A stretch of 64,000 nucleotides of DNA from Elymus sibiricus (lineage: Eukaryota > Streptophyta > Magnoliopsida > Poales > Poaceae): the NCBI GenBank assembly GCA_039707655.1, contig CM077676.1:456558379-456622378 (forward strand). The letters run 5' to 3'. Below, one piece after another: positions 12,000-23,519 of this stretch (the stretch's first letter is position 1; every line of letters starts with the position of its first letter). Below the pieces are notes generated by a model, which was not told where the DNA came from, did no database searches, and saw nothing but the letters and a program-made list of their open reading frames with translations. Both the position numbers and the translations under genes were made by a program.

Positions 12000-12981
12000 G
12001 AAAAGCTCAAGTGCAGTGTGTGTGGAGAAGAAAATGGTCTGTGCAAGATGCGCTTGCTTGCTTGCAAGGAAGATGGAAGCAACCAGTATTAACTTTCAGG
12101 AAGAGGTACATGTGGTTGATTGATTCCATCCACTACAACAATATAGAAAGGACAATTGTAGATTGTAGTGGTGTACATTAGTATACTTATTAATAAAACA
12201 GCACTGCTTTCAAGTAGCATCTTTTCAGGAAAGTTAGTTTTCTCTGTGCCCAATGGCAGCGTCTTCAACAACGGTCGTCGGTCAGGGCTACATCTATATG
12301 TAAGTGCGAGCGCGTTGCTGCGCTATGTAGATAAATATTAGCCATGTTGCATCACATAGATTAGTCTGCAGCAACGTGATGCTGTGATGCTTCCCAGTAA
12401 TACACAATCCTATTACGAAAGAGACTATGTGAGTAATGTACTTATGCTAATGAGGGCCAGCTGGCTACCTACAAGACAATTATTTTTTACTGTTCGTTGC
12501 TGACGCTAATGCCAGAGGCGAATACACTGTCTATTTTACCACGGTGTCCACTTACTGTTCATTGCCGACGCCAATGCCAGAGGCGAAGACATTTATCTAG
12601 ACACCACTTGCGAGTTGCCTAAAAAAATGCAGTATACAATCTGTAGAGAATACAGTACAGAGAAAAAATATGCAGTGGAGGTAAAATACGCAATATAAAG
12701 CGGCCAAAAAATGCAGTAGCCAGCTGCTACATATACTACAGCAGGAGAAAATACAGTCGATTTAGTGAGTATTTATGATGTGAGAATGCGGTGTCTTGGC
12801 AAGGTGGCAGAGTATTATTATATGATCAAAGACAATGTGCAAGGTGTTATATGATCGAAGGCCAATCGTAGAACGCTGTATTTTTCATCAAATTCCCCAC
12901 CCACTCAATCATGTACGTAGTAATATGGACTTTCTCCGTGAAGAAGTTTCCCCGACCAGCTCTTAGGTTCAGTGTTCTTAC
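12000..12981 (-). other. Intron 1 / upstream region of NLR-1
   Basis: Noncoding. It lies between a splice donor CAG|GTAAGAAC at 12982/12981 and the coding start at 11981. Several stretches match 39140-40870 upstream of NLR-2. The exact acceptor is unclear; a CTTGCACAG near 12045 is one candidate. Confidence 0.5.
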
Positions 12982-13575
12982 CTGAATCTGAATCTGAGTC
13001 GCCGGCAGCTCATCCCGCTCCCCATTCCGCCCGTGGTTGCTCCACGATGCGCTCCCGCGGCCTCCGGCGTGCCCCCTCTACCGACGGTTGCTGGAGAAGG
13101 GGAGAGGAACGGGGGCGGTGGCGGTGGCGCCGGACGACGACGGCAGCGGGGCGGCGCCATGGCCTCCATCTTCCTCCTCCGATGTGAGCTGGCCTTGAAG
13201 AGGCTACCTCTCTCACTCCCCTGTCCTCTGCCTCATCTCCTCTCACCGCTCCACAGCCAACCTCGAAAGCTCCCAACGTGACTGCTCATTCCTCCACCCC
13301 TCCCCCACTGTCACCGAAAATCTAATCTGGTGCGAGAACGGGATGGAGAAGAATGGGGACGCTTCGAGGATGTATGGCGGAGGCGGGGGAGCATGATTCC
13401 GGGTGCACGGTCGGAAGTACGGCGAAGGCCGCGGCGGCGGAAGAGGATTCCGGCCGGCGATCTGCCGGATTTGGGGATTCCATCGAAGACGACGAGGAAA
13501 CGGTGTTTATTTTTTTCACCTCCAACACAACACAAAGAGGGGAACGACAAGTCAGTGTACATGCTAAGAGAATGC
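12982..13575 (-). other. Probable 5' noncoding exon of NLR-1
   Basis: GC-rich, conserved with 41104-41400 upstream of NLR-2, and ending in a good donor (GATTCAG|GTAAGAAC). Open frames here are not conserved between the copies, so I read it as untranslated leader. The 5' end is not determined; homology stops where Sabrina-like sequence begins near 13580. Confidence 0.5.
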
Positions 13576-13582
13576 CGAAGCA

Positions 13583-14320
13583 TCATATAATTTTTTTAGG
13601 AATTGAAATTTCTAATTTTAACTTTTCTTCTAAAATTTTCATCATCGTTTCTACAATATGTTTAGTAAAAGACTTATTTTGCTCATAAGCGTTAGATGAA
13701 TTAAGCATGAATTGCAACAAATAAATACACTCAATCAAAAAGCAACTACCATAATTAAAATCTTTATAATCCAAAAGAGTGGGCACATCACTATTTAAAG
13801 TTTTGACCTCTCCAAACCCATTTTTATCAATTTTTTCATCAAAATTTTCACCCTCCGAACTATGGAGACGCCTTCTAACTAAAGTTGACTCTTCTTCAGT
13901 CCCCTTATCATTAAGTTTAATATCACTAAACAAAGATTCAATGGGAGAAACACCAATTATTTTAATATCTTCATCATTATTAAGTGCAAACGATTCCGGC
14001 TTAGCTGTCATTTGATTTACTAGCGTAGCTTGCGCATCAGAAATTTTCCCTAACAATTTTTCGGTAAGAGCAAATTGAGATTGAAAATTAGCAACTTCTT
14101 CACTAACATCATCGAGTTGTTTTGCAATAGTATCCAACAAAGTAGAGTGTTCTTTGAGTTCTTCGATAAAAAATTTGTTGTGCTCAAATTGCGTAGACAT
14201 GTAATCTTTGGTGTTTTTCTCAATTTCGGCCAAAATCTTATGATAAGAGGTATCATGATGATTTTCTCGAGTCATCATGACTAGGTAAACAAAATAACAA
14301 GCAAGCAAAAAAGCAAACAT
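13583..14320 (-). pseudogene. Sabrina-like internal ORF, coiled-coil protein fragment
   Basis: An open frame of up to 245 codons. A likely start is the Met before TRENHHDTSYHKILAE. It is rich in heptad-like Leu, Ile and Glu through residues 25-95 and has an acidic middle (LNNDEDIKIIG). It lies in the position of a gag gene but shows no zinc knuckle. The frame ends exactly at the junction with NLR-1 flank, so the C-terminus is probably lost. I recognise it as a sequence common in wheat Sabrina-type elements, not as a known enzyme. Confidence 0.6.
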
Positions 14321-14466
14321 GCAAAAAGCAAACGGAAAATATTTTTGTATTTTTGTAAAAACTTTTTATAAGTGGGGGAAATGAAAACGAGAGGCAAATG
14401 GCAAATAATGTAAATGCAAGGAGATGAGATTTTATGCGTAGGTACTTGGTAGATGTTGATGATGTC

Positions 14467-14484
14467 TCCTCGGCAACGGCGCCA
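14467..14484 (-). promoter_or_regulatory. Primer-binding site (tRNA-Asp type)
   Basis: TGGCGCCGTTGCCGAGGA lies about 25 bases after the LTR end on the minus strand. It is complementary to the tRNA-Asp 3' end with one change, as in Athila-lineage elements. Confidence 0.85.
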
Positions 14485-14509
14485 GAAATTCTTCCTGCTA
14501 CTTGTGAGC

Positions 14510-16036
14510 TGCGTTGGGTTTTCCCCGAAGAGGAGGGGATGATGCAGTACAGTAGAGATAAGTATTTTTCTCAGTTATGAAACTAAGGTTATCAATCCAG
14601 TAAAAGAATCACGCAACAACTCTTTAGCAGTACCTGCACACAAAATAACAAATACTTGCACCCAACATGAACAAGGGGTTGTCAATCCCTCGGCGGTTAT
14701 TTGTAAGATTAAATTTTGTAGTGGTAGATAGATAGATTGAACGAAAAATAAATAAATAAAAATAAAATTGCAGCAAGGTATTTTTGGATTTTAATATATG
14801 ATAAAAGTAGACCCGGGGGCCATATTTTTCACTAGAGGCTTCTCTCTTGAAAATAGCATATGGTGGGTAAACAAATTACTGTTGGGCAATTGATAGAAAA
14901 GCGAATAATCATGACGATATCCAAGGCAATGATCATGTATAGGCATCACGTCCGAGACAAGTAGACCGAAACGATTCTGCATCTACTACTATTATTCCAC
15001 ACATCGACCGCTATCCAGCATGCATCTAGAATATTAATTTCATAAAGAACGGAGTAACGCCTTAAGCAAGATGACATGATGTAGACAAAGTAAACTCACG
15101 GATGAATAAACCTCATCTATTTATCCTTAATAGCAATGATACAATACGTGTCATGTGCCTTTCTGTCACTGGGATTGAGCATCGCAAGATCGAACCCATT
15201 ACAAAGCACCTCTTCCATTGCAAGAAAAATCAATCTAGTTGGCCAAACCAAATCAATAGATCGAAGAGAAATACGAACCTATAATAATCATGCATAAAAG
15301 AGTTCAGAGAACACTCAAATAATATTCATGGATAATCTGATCATAAACTCACAATTCATCGAATCCCAACAAACACACCGCAAAAAGTGATTACATCGAA
15401 TAGAACTCCAAGAACATCAAGGAGAACATTGTATTGAAGATCAAAGATAGAGATAAAGCCATATAACTACTAAATATGGACCCGTAAGTATGTGATAAAC
15501 TACTCACACATCATCGGAAAGGCAGTAAGGTTGATGCAAAGCCCCTCCGTGATTGATTCCCCCTCCGACAGAGTGCCGGAAAAGGCCTCCAGATGGGATC
15601 TCACGAGAACAGAGACTTGCGGCGGCGGAAAAAGTATTTCGTGGACTCCTCTGTTGGTTTCCCGAATGTAGAGAATTTATAGAGGCGGAGTTAGGTCAAA
15701 CGGAGCCACATGGGCCCCACGAGCCACCAGGGCGTGCCCTGGTGCCTCGTGGGCCACTGCTCCATCTTCTCGTCCCCTCCCGAAGTTTCCAGGGTCTCTT
15801 ATTGCCAGAAAAAAATCTCTAAAAAGTTTCGTGGCATTTGGACTTCGTTTGGTATTGATATTCTGAAAAACCAAAAACAGGCAAAAAAACAGCAACTGGC
15901 ACTGGGCACTGAGTTAATAGGTTAGTCCCAAAAAATCATATATATATAGTTCTTTTAAATACATATAAAACATCCAAGATTGATACTATAATAGCATTGA
16001 ACAATCAAAAATTATAGATACGTTGAAGACGTATCA
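14510..16036 (-). repeat. Sabrina-like LTR
   Basis: 1527 bp, reading on the minus strand from TGATACGTCTTCAACG to CCAACGCA. It includes conserved Sabrina phrases such as CATGCTGGATAGCGGTCGAT. Confidence 0.85.
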
Positions 16037-16936
16037 ATTTCTCGTTGCCGGTGAGCTAAATCCGCCGCCCCCGCCCACCGATATGTGACGATGTGGGGCT
16101 CTGGCCGGCGCGGTGGCGGCGAAGACCCGGAGCGCAAGCGTTGCGTCACCGCCGACGCGGCGCGCAAGCGCGCAGCCCAACGGTACACCAACTACGGGCT
16201 CGAGGTGCCGGCGTCCCTCCTTCGCCGCGCGACGGAGGAGTACGACCGCCGCCATGCGCGACTTCGCCGCGGGGAGCTCTTCCGGCGTGCCGCTACTTCC
16301 GGTGAAGAGGGAGCCCGGCGAGCTTCCTCCGCTCCGCGCCGTCAGGAGGGAGCCGGTGGAGGAGCGCCCGCGCGGCCGCGGCGTCATCGGCCCGAAGGAC
16401 TACCTCGTCGGGCCCGACGCGGATGCCCTCGAAACGGCGCTCGCCGAGCGCAGTGCGCGCGAGGAGGAGGAGGAGGACGCGCGTCGCCCGGCGGACGAGG
16501 AGCTCAGTGAGCTCCTCTACGAGCAGGCGCTCGCCGCCGCGCGCGAGTTCGACGCCAAGCAGGCGGGATGGCGCTGTGAAGCCGAGGAGCGAGACAAGAT
16601 GTACATCGATCTTGTCTCCGCCTCCGACGATGAGTGAGCGCCGCCGCCGCCGCAGCGTGGCCGTCGCACCCGGAGAGCTCCAGTGAGCTCTAATTTTGGC
16701 TAGTTTAGGGTAGGGTGGCATCGCCATGTAAAATAACTTTTGAAATGTAGCGATGATCAAACTATGTATGTAGTATGTGTTCTTCATTTCTCGCGCGAAT
16801 GCTTTTTTTCAAAATTTACGGTTTCAATTGAGGGCTCTGTTCGGCCGCAGCCGATTTCGCCCCTTAAACCTATGATTGCTCGGCCCTTATCCGCGATATA
16901 AGGGACACTGATATACGGAGTCCGTTAGAGATGCTC
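16037..16936 (+). mobile_element. PIF/Harbinger-type element remnant, right part
   Basis: The right end reads inward as GAGCATCTCTAACGG, followed by a TTA (16937-16939) that fits a Harbinger target duplication. The left end is missing at the Sabrina-like LTR. It carries the broken ORF at 16091-16637. Confidence 0.5.
16091..16637 (+). pseudogene. Basic/acidic protein of unknown function, frameshifted
   Basis: It starts MWGSGRRGGGEDPERKR, continues through an Arg-rich helix (RYTNYGLEVPASLLRRATEE), and changes frame near 16285. It then reads VPLLPVKREPGELPP, RGRGVIGPKDYL, a Glu-rich stretch, and ends DLVSASDDE-stop at 16635-16637. Codon bias is extremely GC-rich. It resembles a protein type I have seen repeatedly in wheat transposon-rich DNA, but I cannot assign a function. 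It may be an accessory ORF of the surrounding DNA element. Confidence 0.5.
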
Positions 16937-17149
16937 TTATCCTGAACCTCGTGGAAGAAACCCTAGCCATGGAACAACTCTGCCTCTCCGCCCCCTTCCC
17001 ACTCCCCTAGGTCGACGGCGCCGCTCTCCGGCGAGATGTCTACCAATGGTGTAGACTGCAATGGGTATGTATATTCCGTCCCCCCCCCCTTCTTCCTGAG
17101 GTAATGGCATGCTTAATCCCCGTGGAAGATTTGGATAAATCGGACTTAG

Positions 17150-18749
17150 AAGCTCGATTTCTACATGATCTTTGACGGCCCGTCTGCGTGGAGTGGTTTC
17201 GTCCTACCTGTGGAGTCGCAGGATTCCATGAGCGTCATCAATGGGCAGATGGGCGGCACCGGCAAGACAGCACAGCCATGTGCGAACGCCGCCGGCTATG
17301 AGGTGTGCCCTGAAGCTAAGAGTGGCTGGACAAGGAGGTTAGTGCGAACCGTCATTATGTGGTTCACTATCAGGATTGTGCTTATTCTCTTTTTTCCCGT
17401 TGATTTGTTTGCAAACTATGGGCCATCCTACTTAGCGAAAGGATAGAAACTATCTGCGACCTGCTCCTTGGAAGTGGTGTTTAGGAATGTTGCATATTAT
17501 CTAAGTTGAATTCAGTAGGCGATTCTTCTCCGTGGTGGATTGTAGTATAAGTTGTTGGATCTGTCACCCACCCTAGCATGATTATGCAACTATCTTTGCA
17601 GCTTTGGTTGGATTTTAGTTGATGTTTTTCTGCACAACCCTCGTTGTGCCTCTGTTAAATTCAGTCGATAATCTGGGTATGAAAGACACAAAATTTGTAG
17701 CCTCGTTGTGCCTTTCCAGATCATCTCCTGTTCAAATGGCATGTATTTTTTTTTTTGGCTTTGTTTCTTAAATGTCAAGCCTGTTGTTCGCTGGTTGGTG
17801 CTCCAAAATTCATGTGTCTTGGGTCACATCCCCTGCAATTTCAGTAGCTAACTGAACAACACTGCGTATCGATCGCGCCAAATGCTGCAGTATCAATTAG
17901 AAAAGGTTGTATTTCTGAACTCTGGTTGCTTAGCTCACATTGCCTGCAATTTCAGTACCTAACTGAACAAACACTGCATTAATTGTCACCCACAAGCTGC
18001 AGTCCGAATTGGAATGAAGATGTCTTCTGGATAGTTGGTTTCTGAACTTATTTGTCAACCAAAATGCTGCTGTACCAATTAGAATTCTATGCTTAGGTTA
18101 TTAAGATATTCAGTGTGGCACCTTTCACTGATTTGGCAGCTTGTACTTTTTGGATCATATAAATTCGGTTGAATTTTTTTTCAGCAGCCGTGCGTGCTAG
18201 CTTGTTGTTTGATTAACCAGTTACTTAGTGGAGGTCAACTGGGCTATAGAATTCTGCACTCCATAGTATAGGATAATTGTCATGGATGCATCCATTCTGA
18301 AGTTAGTGATCAGTAATTAAGATAGCATCTCCATATTTTGCAGGCCCAGTTTTATCGCTTTATTTTCCAATTAGTTCACTAGGACAGGCATGCGTTTGAC
18401 AAAGATACTAAAATGTAACCTCTCCATATTTTCCAATCAGTCCCTTTGTGATATCCTATTTTTTTTCCTGTTTTTATGTTCTACCATTAGTCTGCTCACT
18501 AGGAAATATGTTGACTGGTAATGTTCAGGAATTATCAAACTGTTCAGGTATAGCGCCTGCGAAGGGCCGGCGTACTGCAGGTCGACATACTTCAAGAGAA
18601 GAAGCAAAGGTCTAGGTTCTGCACCATACGCCGGGGTCAGGGACACAAGAGTACCACATGTGCTGAACGAGGTGTCATCCCTAAGGCTCCGGAAATTTCC
18701 AAAGTGTTCGAAGTGTGTAGTGCTTGGTCACAGGAAGAATGTGTACTGA
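17150..18749 (+). CDS. Two-exon gene candidate ending in a zinc knuckle
   Basis: Exon A (17150-17337) reads KLDFYMIFDGPSAWSGFVLP and ends at donor AG|GTTAGT. Exon B (18548-18749) follows acceptor TTCAG and reads YSACEGPAYCRSTYF to KFPKCSKCVVLGHRKNVY-stop. The splice phase matches (AG plus G gives Arg). The C-terminus resembles a CCHC zinc knuckle (C-x2-C-x4-H-x4-C) in which the last Cys is Tyr, as at the tail of transposase-derived or FAR1/MULE-like proteins. The upstream start is unclear: a short ATG exon at 17035-17066 does not join in phase. It could be a gene fragment. Confidence 0.45.
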
Positions 18750-19984
18750 TCAATTCGAGCCGAACTTCCTTTAGCCTTGCTTTATCAAATGTAGCAAGAG
18801 TGTTCCTAAATTCAGTCTCTCTACATTTCAGTTCATAATTTTGTTCATGTTCACCGGTTCATTGTTGTGATGACCATTTGGGACTTAATGAGATATTTTA
18901 TTCGAATTGCCGGAACTGTTAGTTGATACATTGCATGGTTTGTTGCTGATGTTGTCAACGACGAGCGGGAAACAGGCCTGTTGCATCGTGTGGACCGTGA
19001 ATTACAGAATGACATGTGCTATTTTTTCCGACATGTTCAATTTGAGTAGCATGATCAGTTCTTCCAGTCGCCAGGTGGGGGAGGTTCATGCTGCAGTGTA
19101 GATGTTGGCCGAAATTCTAGTGTAATCCCTGAATGTTGTTGTTGGCGTGTGTGGATTTTCCTAGCTCAACAATGCTTGTTATGCTCTATTGTTCTGAACT
19201 GCCAATTCTGTCGTGTGGATTTGCTGTAGCTCGGCAAATGCTTGTTCAGTGGGTGATAGAATTAGCTGCATTCATTGTTTTCAACCTACTAATTCGTGAA
19301 TTGTGTGTTGTGACTAGGATTAGATTGTCTTTTATTTCTTCAGTTTTTTTCTTCTTAAACTTAATATATGCATTTGGCTTGATCTGAGTTGGTATGCGTG
19401 GAATACTGCTAGCTCCATGGGGACAAATGTGTGGGTGTTTGTAAAATTGTACTACTTGTGATCATCTGGCAGTTTTTTTGTTGACAGACTTGCTTAGATT
19501 GATAACACAACCGTCAGTGCGTTTGCTTTATCTCCACTGCTTAGTTTGGTCTGTGCTGTTTCAGGCGTGTACTGTGATGCATAAGCTAGATGCAAGATCC
19601 TCTGTGACGTGCAGGTATTCCTGAACGATGGAACATGCACTCAGTGCATGAAGCAGTGAGCGGCATCGGCTCCGGGTTGGCATGCGCGTGCTCAGGGAGT
19701 TTGCTCCATTGCAAATGTATCCCCGCAGCATGGATTAACCATTGTTTAGTGTGGTTTCTGTCCACCTCAATAAAATGTTTAGTACTGAATTTGTGTGCCA
19801 TAAGCTGTCTTCTGGGGAAAAAACGAGTTTATGCGAGCGTGTTTTACCTAACTGAATGTCAGACCAAGCTTGGTTCGCGGCCTTAAACGGTTGGAAACGC
19901 GGGGATAGCTCGCCTCCATCGTGCGCGTTCCACACCGGCTGGTCAGCGCGGCGCTCCACTGTGCATGCGCGCCGAACACAGCGC
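18750..19984 (+). other. Noncoding stretch after the zinc-knuckle gene
   Basis: T-rich and unique-looking; probably 3' UTR plus intergenic sequence. No convincing coding, TIR or LTR was seen. Confidence 0.4.
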
Positions 19985-20001
19985 GGGGGGGGGGGGGGGG
20001 G
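19985..20001 (+). repeat. G17 homopolymer
   Basis: Seventeen consecutive G bases; assembly length may be unreliable here. Confidence 0.95.
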
Positions 20002-20002
20002 T

Positions 20003-20056
20003 CGTTGATGTGAGGGCATAGTAAATTCATAGAAGTGACAAGACGGGGTAAAGTGC
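20003..20056 (+). repeat. Direct repeat, left copy (partner 21018-21070)
   Basis: Shares GTTGATGKGAGGGCATAGTA and following text with 21018-21070. The two copies flank the Mutator-like element. Confidence 0.75.
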
Positions 20057-20215
20057 ACCGGCCTGCACAACGCAAAGCTGTTGCAACCTAGCGGTGGTGC
20101 TGTGCCCGCGTGCAAAGAAAAGGCCTCGCCGTCCTCTGGCAGCTCGACGGCGAGGCAGATGCTGCTGCACCTTGTTGCTTGCGAGGGGTGTTGCTTCGGG
20201 GGAGAAGAACAGAGA

Positions 20216-20982
20216 GGCCGATTTTCGTGTTTTGACCCTTTTCAAAAAGTTTAGTCAGATCTGACTCTGGTTTATAAAAATTTTGGAATCTGACCCTTTT
20301 CCTATCGTTATTGGCCTTGACGGTGAGGTTGCACAACCTACTGCCAGGGGCTCTGACGGTAGGAGTTACCGGCACTGTCACGCCCGTTTGATGTGAAGAA
20401 GACCCTACCGCCATGGTATCTGGCGGTAGGCAGTTATACCTACCGCCATAGTCCTCGGCGGTAGGGTCTGCATGCCGGTGAAGTGTGCCGGTCTAAGTTA
20501 ACTGAATACGGTATATTACTCGGCTGCATGCAGTCATGTTGATGCGAGTAGCTAGCTAGCTCGGCTGCATGTTGATGCGTAGGTAGCTAGCTCGTCTGCA
20601 TGCTACTAGCTAGGCTGCATGTTGATGCGTAGCTAGCTAGCTCTAGCTAGCTCGTCTGCATGCTATGCTAAGGAGAGGCAGACACGCATGTGCAGCAGCG
20701 CAGTGCATTGCGCATGCGGTATACAGTGTGGTGCGGTGAGGATACCCTACCGCCAAAGACCACCGCGGTAGGTACGTTACAATAGGCTACCGTCAAAATC
20801 CCTGGCGGTAGGGTATTTTCCCCATCGAACGGCCGTGACAGTGCAGTTAAATCCTACCGTCAAGGCTACCCTACCGTCAGATACTACGGCGGTAGCAAAA
20901 AGGGTCAGATCCTGAATTTTTTTACAACCGGGGTCAGATCCGTCTAAACTTTCGCAAAAGGGTCAAAACATGAAATTTGGCC
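20216..20982. mobile_element. Mutator-like non-autonomous element, 767 bp
   Basis: Long terminal inverted repeats of about 80 bp start GGCCGATTTTCGTGTTTTG on the left and GGCCAAATTTCATGTTTTG on the right. A perfect 9-bp target duplication GAACAGAGA lies at 20207-20215 and 20983-20991. There is no transposase inside. The interior has CTACCGCC/GGCGGTAG pairs and a CTAGCTAG-rich tandem array. Confidence 0.9.
20520..20670 (+). repeat. GCTAGCTAGCTCG/CTGCATG tandem array
   Basis: Irregular repeats of GGCTGCATGTTGATGCG and TAGCTAGCTCGTCTGCATGC in the centre of the Mutator-like element. Confidence 0.75.
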
Positions 20983-20991
20983 GAACAGAGA

Positions 20992-21800
20992 GACCCCCAC
21001 CCAAGGACCGCCAGGGGATGGTTGATGGGAGGGCATAGTAAATTCGGGGAAGTGACAGGACTGGGGAAAGTGAAGCACAGATTCACGGCGGGTAGCTGTA
21101 GCACTGGATCGGGCATCTCTCCTCAAACTTAACCCTAATTCAGAACACTTGTACATATAAGCGTGATTACTCGGGGATAAACCTGATTGATCTATCTGAT
21201 TCAATATAATAACACGTGTAACTAGATTGCTTGGATTCTCCTGGCTGGTACAAATGACACAAACTGCAGTTCGATGTTAGTGTTTATCGGTCTTGAGCAC
21301 ATTTGTGGCCAGTGCGATGGTGAAAGCAAACATCGTAATTAACATGCCCAAATGCTTGATTAGTATAACGTATTAGTGATGAACACTTGTTGGTGTTTCG
21401 CTGGACGCAAATGCTGCACGTAGGCACCTTTGGCTGTTGGTGCTCTTCGCGCGGCCACAAAACGTCCACGAACAGCTCGTACAAGTATCCACGTGCATGG
21501 GGCAGGAGTCCTACCGCGACAGACGATGTGCGTACATGTCAGATGCGTGTAAGAGGCCTAGCTGCTTTTGCATGTGCGTGGGCCATCGCTGGTTCAATAC
21601 AGCTAAAGAATAAATCGAATACATGCCCTATACCCTGACCGCGCGGATCCCCATGGTGGTCCGACGATCGAGATTAAGGCCTGCCTGTAGCGCGGCCACC
21701 ATTGGCATTTTTCGCAGCTACCGCCACTACATGGATGAAAAACTGAAAAACAATGTACTCCCTCCATTCATTTTTGGGGTTAGGCCTCATGTACCGTAGG
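20992..21800. other. Intergenic, nothing recognised
   Basis: Apart from the right direct-repeat copy at 21018-21070, I see no coding or element structure. Confidence 0.4.
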
Positions 21801-21829
21801 TTATATATTTCAGTTTACCGGAGTACTAC

Positions 21830-22020
21830 ATCTTGCTGCACTTGCCCGACATCTGGTGTATGTCCAGATGTGCGGTCGACTCATGGCAGTTCAGGGAGGC
21901 CCCTGATGACCTCTTCGAGATTATGGGCATCCATCCACAACCTGATCACCGAGGAGTACAACGGGAAACCCGCCGGTGACCTCTTTGGACGCTCGGTCTG
22001 CCTGCACGTCTGATTAAAAA
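21830..22020 (+). repeat. NLR-unit flank sequence (partner 41930-42110)
   Basis: Shares GATCACCGAGGAGTACAA, GGTGACCTCT, ACTCGGTCTGCC-like text and AAAACCACACATTATCTC with 41985-42105. A short open end, ITEEYN..GDL..SVC..V-stop, is readable in both. It may be the tail of an unrecognised coding sequence. Confidence 0.55.
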
Positions 22021-22379
22021 CCACACATTATCTCTGAAACCCACTACCCCCAGATCAAAGAACACTCTGCTCACTACTAGTTGGTAAGGAGAAACTCTCG
22101 ATGAAAATCAAAGTCCTAGCTCTCTAGTTATTAGTACTGAAAGTTTGAAGTGGTTCGCAACGACGCAAGGTATACCGTGAAATCGACAGTTTTTCAGATA
22201 CATATACGATGATCAGCATTAATTTAACGGTGCATCATATATGTACAAGTGAAAAGCAGCAGCACTGTTATAGTACTGTACGTGGTAAACACAATATTAA
22301 CAGTAAACAGTGGTACTACTGTGATACACGTCCATACACAAGACTGGGAAACTGCGACAGAATTTTGAAAAAATAAATC

Positions 22380-22945
22380 TGGGAAAGAAATACAATGATA
22401 CAGCCGTTGGTAAACAAATACAACTACTTATATAATTATCCAGCAAGATCTCTTTCTAGGAACAGAATGACAGCCAATAGTATTATAGCAGCGCTTTCAG
22501 GGTCCTGCCGAATTTTGCAGCAGAATACCTCTACACCATGTAGCTAGTGTTGGAAGAATTCTGCAAAAAGAAGTTACAGATTTTATTAATTTTTGCAAAA
22601 GAAAAAACAGTCAAAGAGTTCCAGCACTGTAGGCATACTTCTAGATCACAAACCTGCATGACAACTTCCATATTGGTATTCCCATGATTCTGTTTGTAAC
22701 TCTCTAATCTCTACAGATGGCATATTTCCACGTCTTCGGTTTCAGCAGCATAGGCTCTGCACAGATTAATCATGTAAAACTTACAATCAAAGGGACATCA
22801 ATGAATTAAGAAATGACGAATTTAGGTTAAAAGAAAATTTCATTTTGTACAATTTCTATTGTACTAGTACTAATTATGATATTATAGTTGTGAAACTAGC
22901 ACATTCAGTACTCAGTAGTACGTAATAGAGAAGGTAATCGTTGCG
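22380..22945 (-). pseudogene. NLR unit 3: 3' flank and last exon only
   Basis: Aligns with 34380-35070 and 7450-8080. The last NLR exon is preserved at 22704-22756 and encodes PMLLKPKTWKYAICRD-stop after a CTGCACAG-type acceptor. Homology ends at about 22945, just before the splice donor of the main exon. The entire CC-NB-ARC-LRR exon is absent. Confidence 0.75.
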
Positions 22946-22949
22946 TGCA

Positions 22950-23210
22950 GGACAAGAAACGTATATACATCAGGGCAAAAAGAATTTAGAATAGGTATAT
23001 ACATCAGGACAAAAAAACTTGAAAAGAAACGTATACTCCCCTTTAAATAGGTATAATCCCCTTTAAATAGTAAAAATGTTAAAATATGGAGAAAAAACTT
23101 GAAAAGAAACGTATATACATACATCAGGACAAAAAGAATTTAGAATAGGATAAACTTACCTAAAAATGAGCTGCAGTATTGTTCATTTGTCTATACAAAA
23201 AATATAAATA
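22950..23210 (-). other. NLR unit 3: 5' flank remnant with local repeats
   Basis: 23130-23205 matches 41620-41700 upstream of NLR-2. Two to three copies of CATCAGGACAAAAAGAATTT and ACTTGAAAAGAAACGTATA lie at 22965-23150. This joins the 3' flank to the 5' flank directly. Confidence 0.55.
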
Positions 23211-23519
23211 CGTAGTTGATTTTTTGCAGGGATAAATATATATTTTAAATCTACGAAAATGGTGCCCGAGCAGGAAACAAAAACTCCAATAGCAAGAACT
23301 ATGAGACCGACAAGAAAAAAACATGTACTAGTAGCATTAACAAAATTGGTAATATCTGGAAAATGAGGTCATTGTCCAGTGCAAAAATAAGTACACAGCC
23401 AAGAGGTTTCATTAATAGAGATGGATACTATCCTTGACTTTATTCTCTCCGACATTGTAAACGATATGGCTACCATTTGAGGAATAAAGTATCTTATTGT
23501 CAAAAAAATAGAGATGTCC

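Larger units (their letters stand above)
13580..16036 (-). mobile_element. Sabrina-like Gypsy (Athila lineage) element, truncated
   Basis: On the minus strand it has an LTR (16036-14510), a tRNA-Asp type primer-binding site, and the start of an internal region that stops abruptly at about 13580 at the NLR-1 leader. No second LTR and no pol are present. The text of the LTR matches the Sabrina family as I know it. The internal end was lost by deletion or recombination. Confidence 0.85.

Noticed and set aside
12978..13590. Several 60-110 codon ORFs on both strands
   Set aside because: GC-rich leader exon; frames are not conserved with the homologous 41104-41400 sequence.
16293..16787. 164-codon antisense ORF
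   Set aside because: Shadow of the GC-rich sense frame at 16091-16637.
21756..21840. TACTCCCTCC sequence resembling a Stowaway MITE end
   Set aside because: No matching right end or TA duplication was found; at most a fragment.
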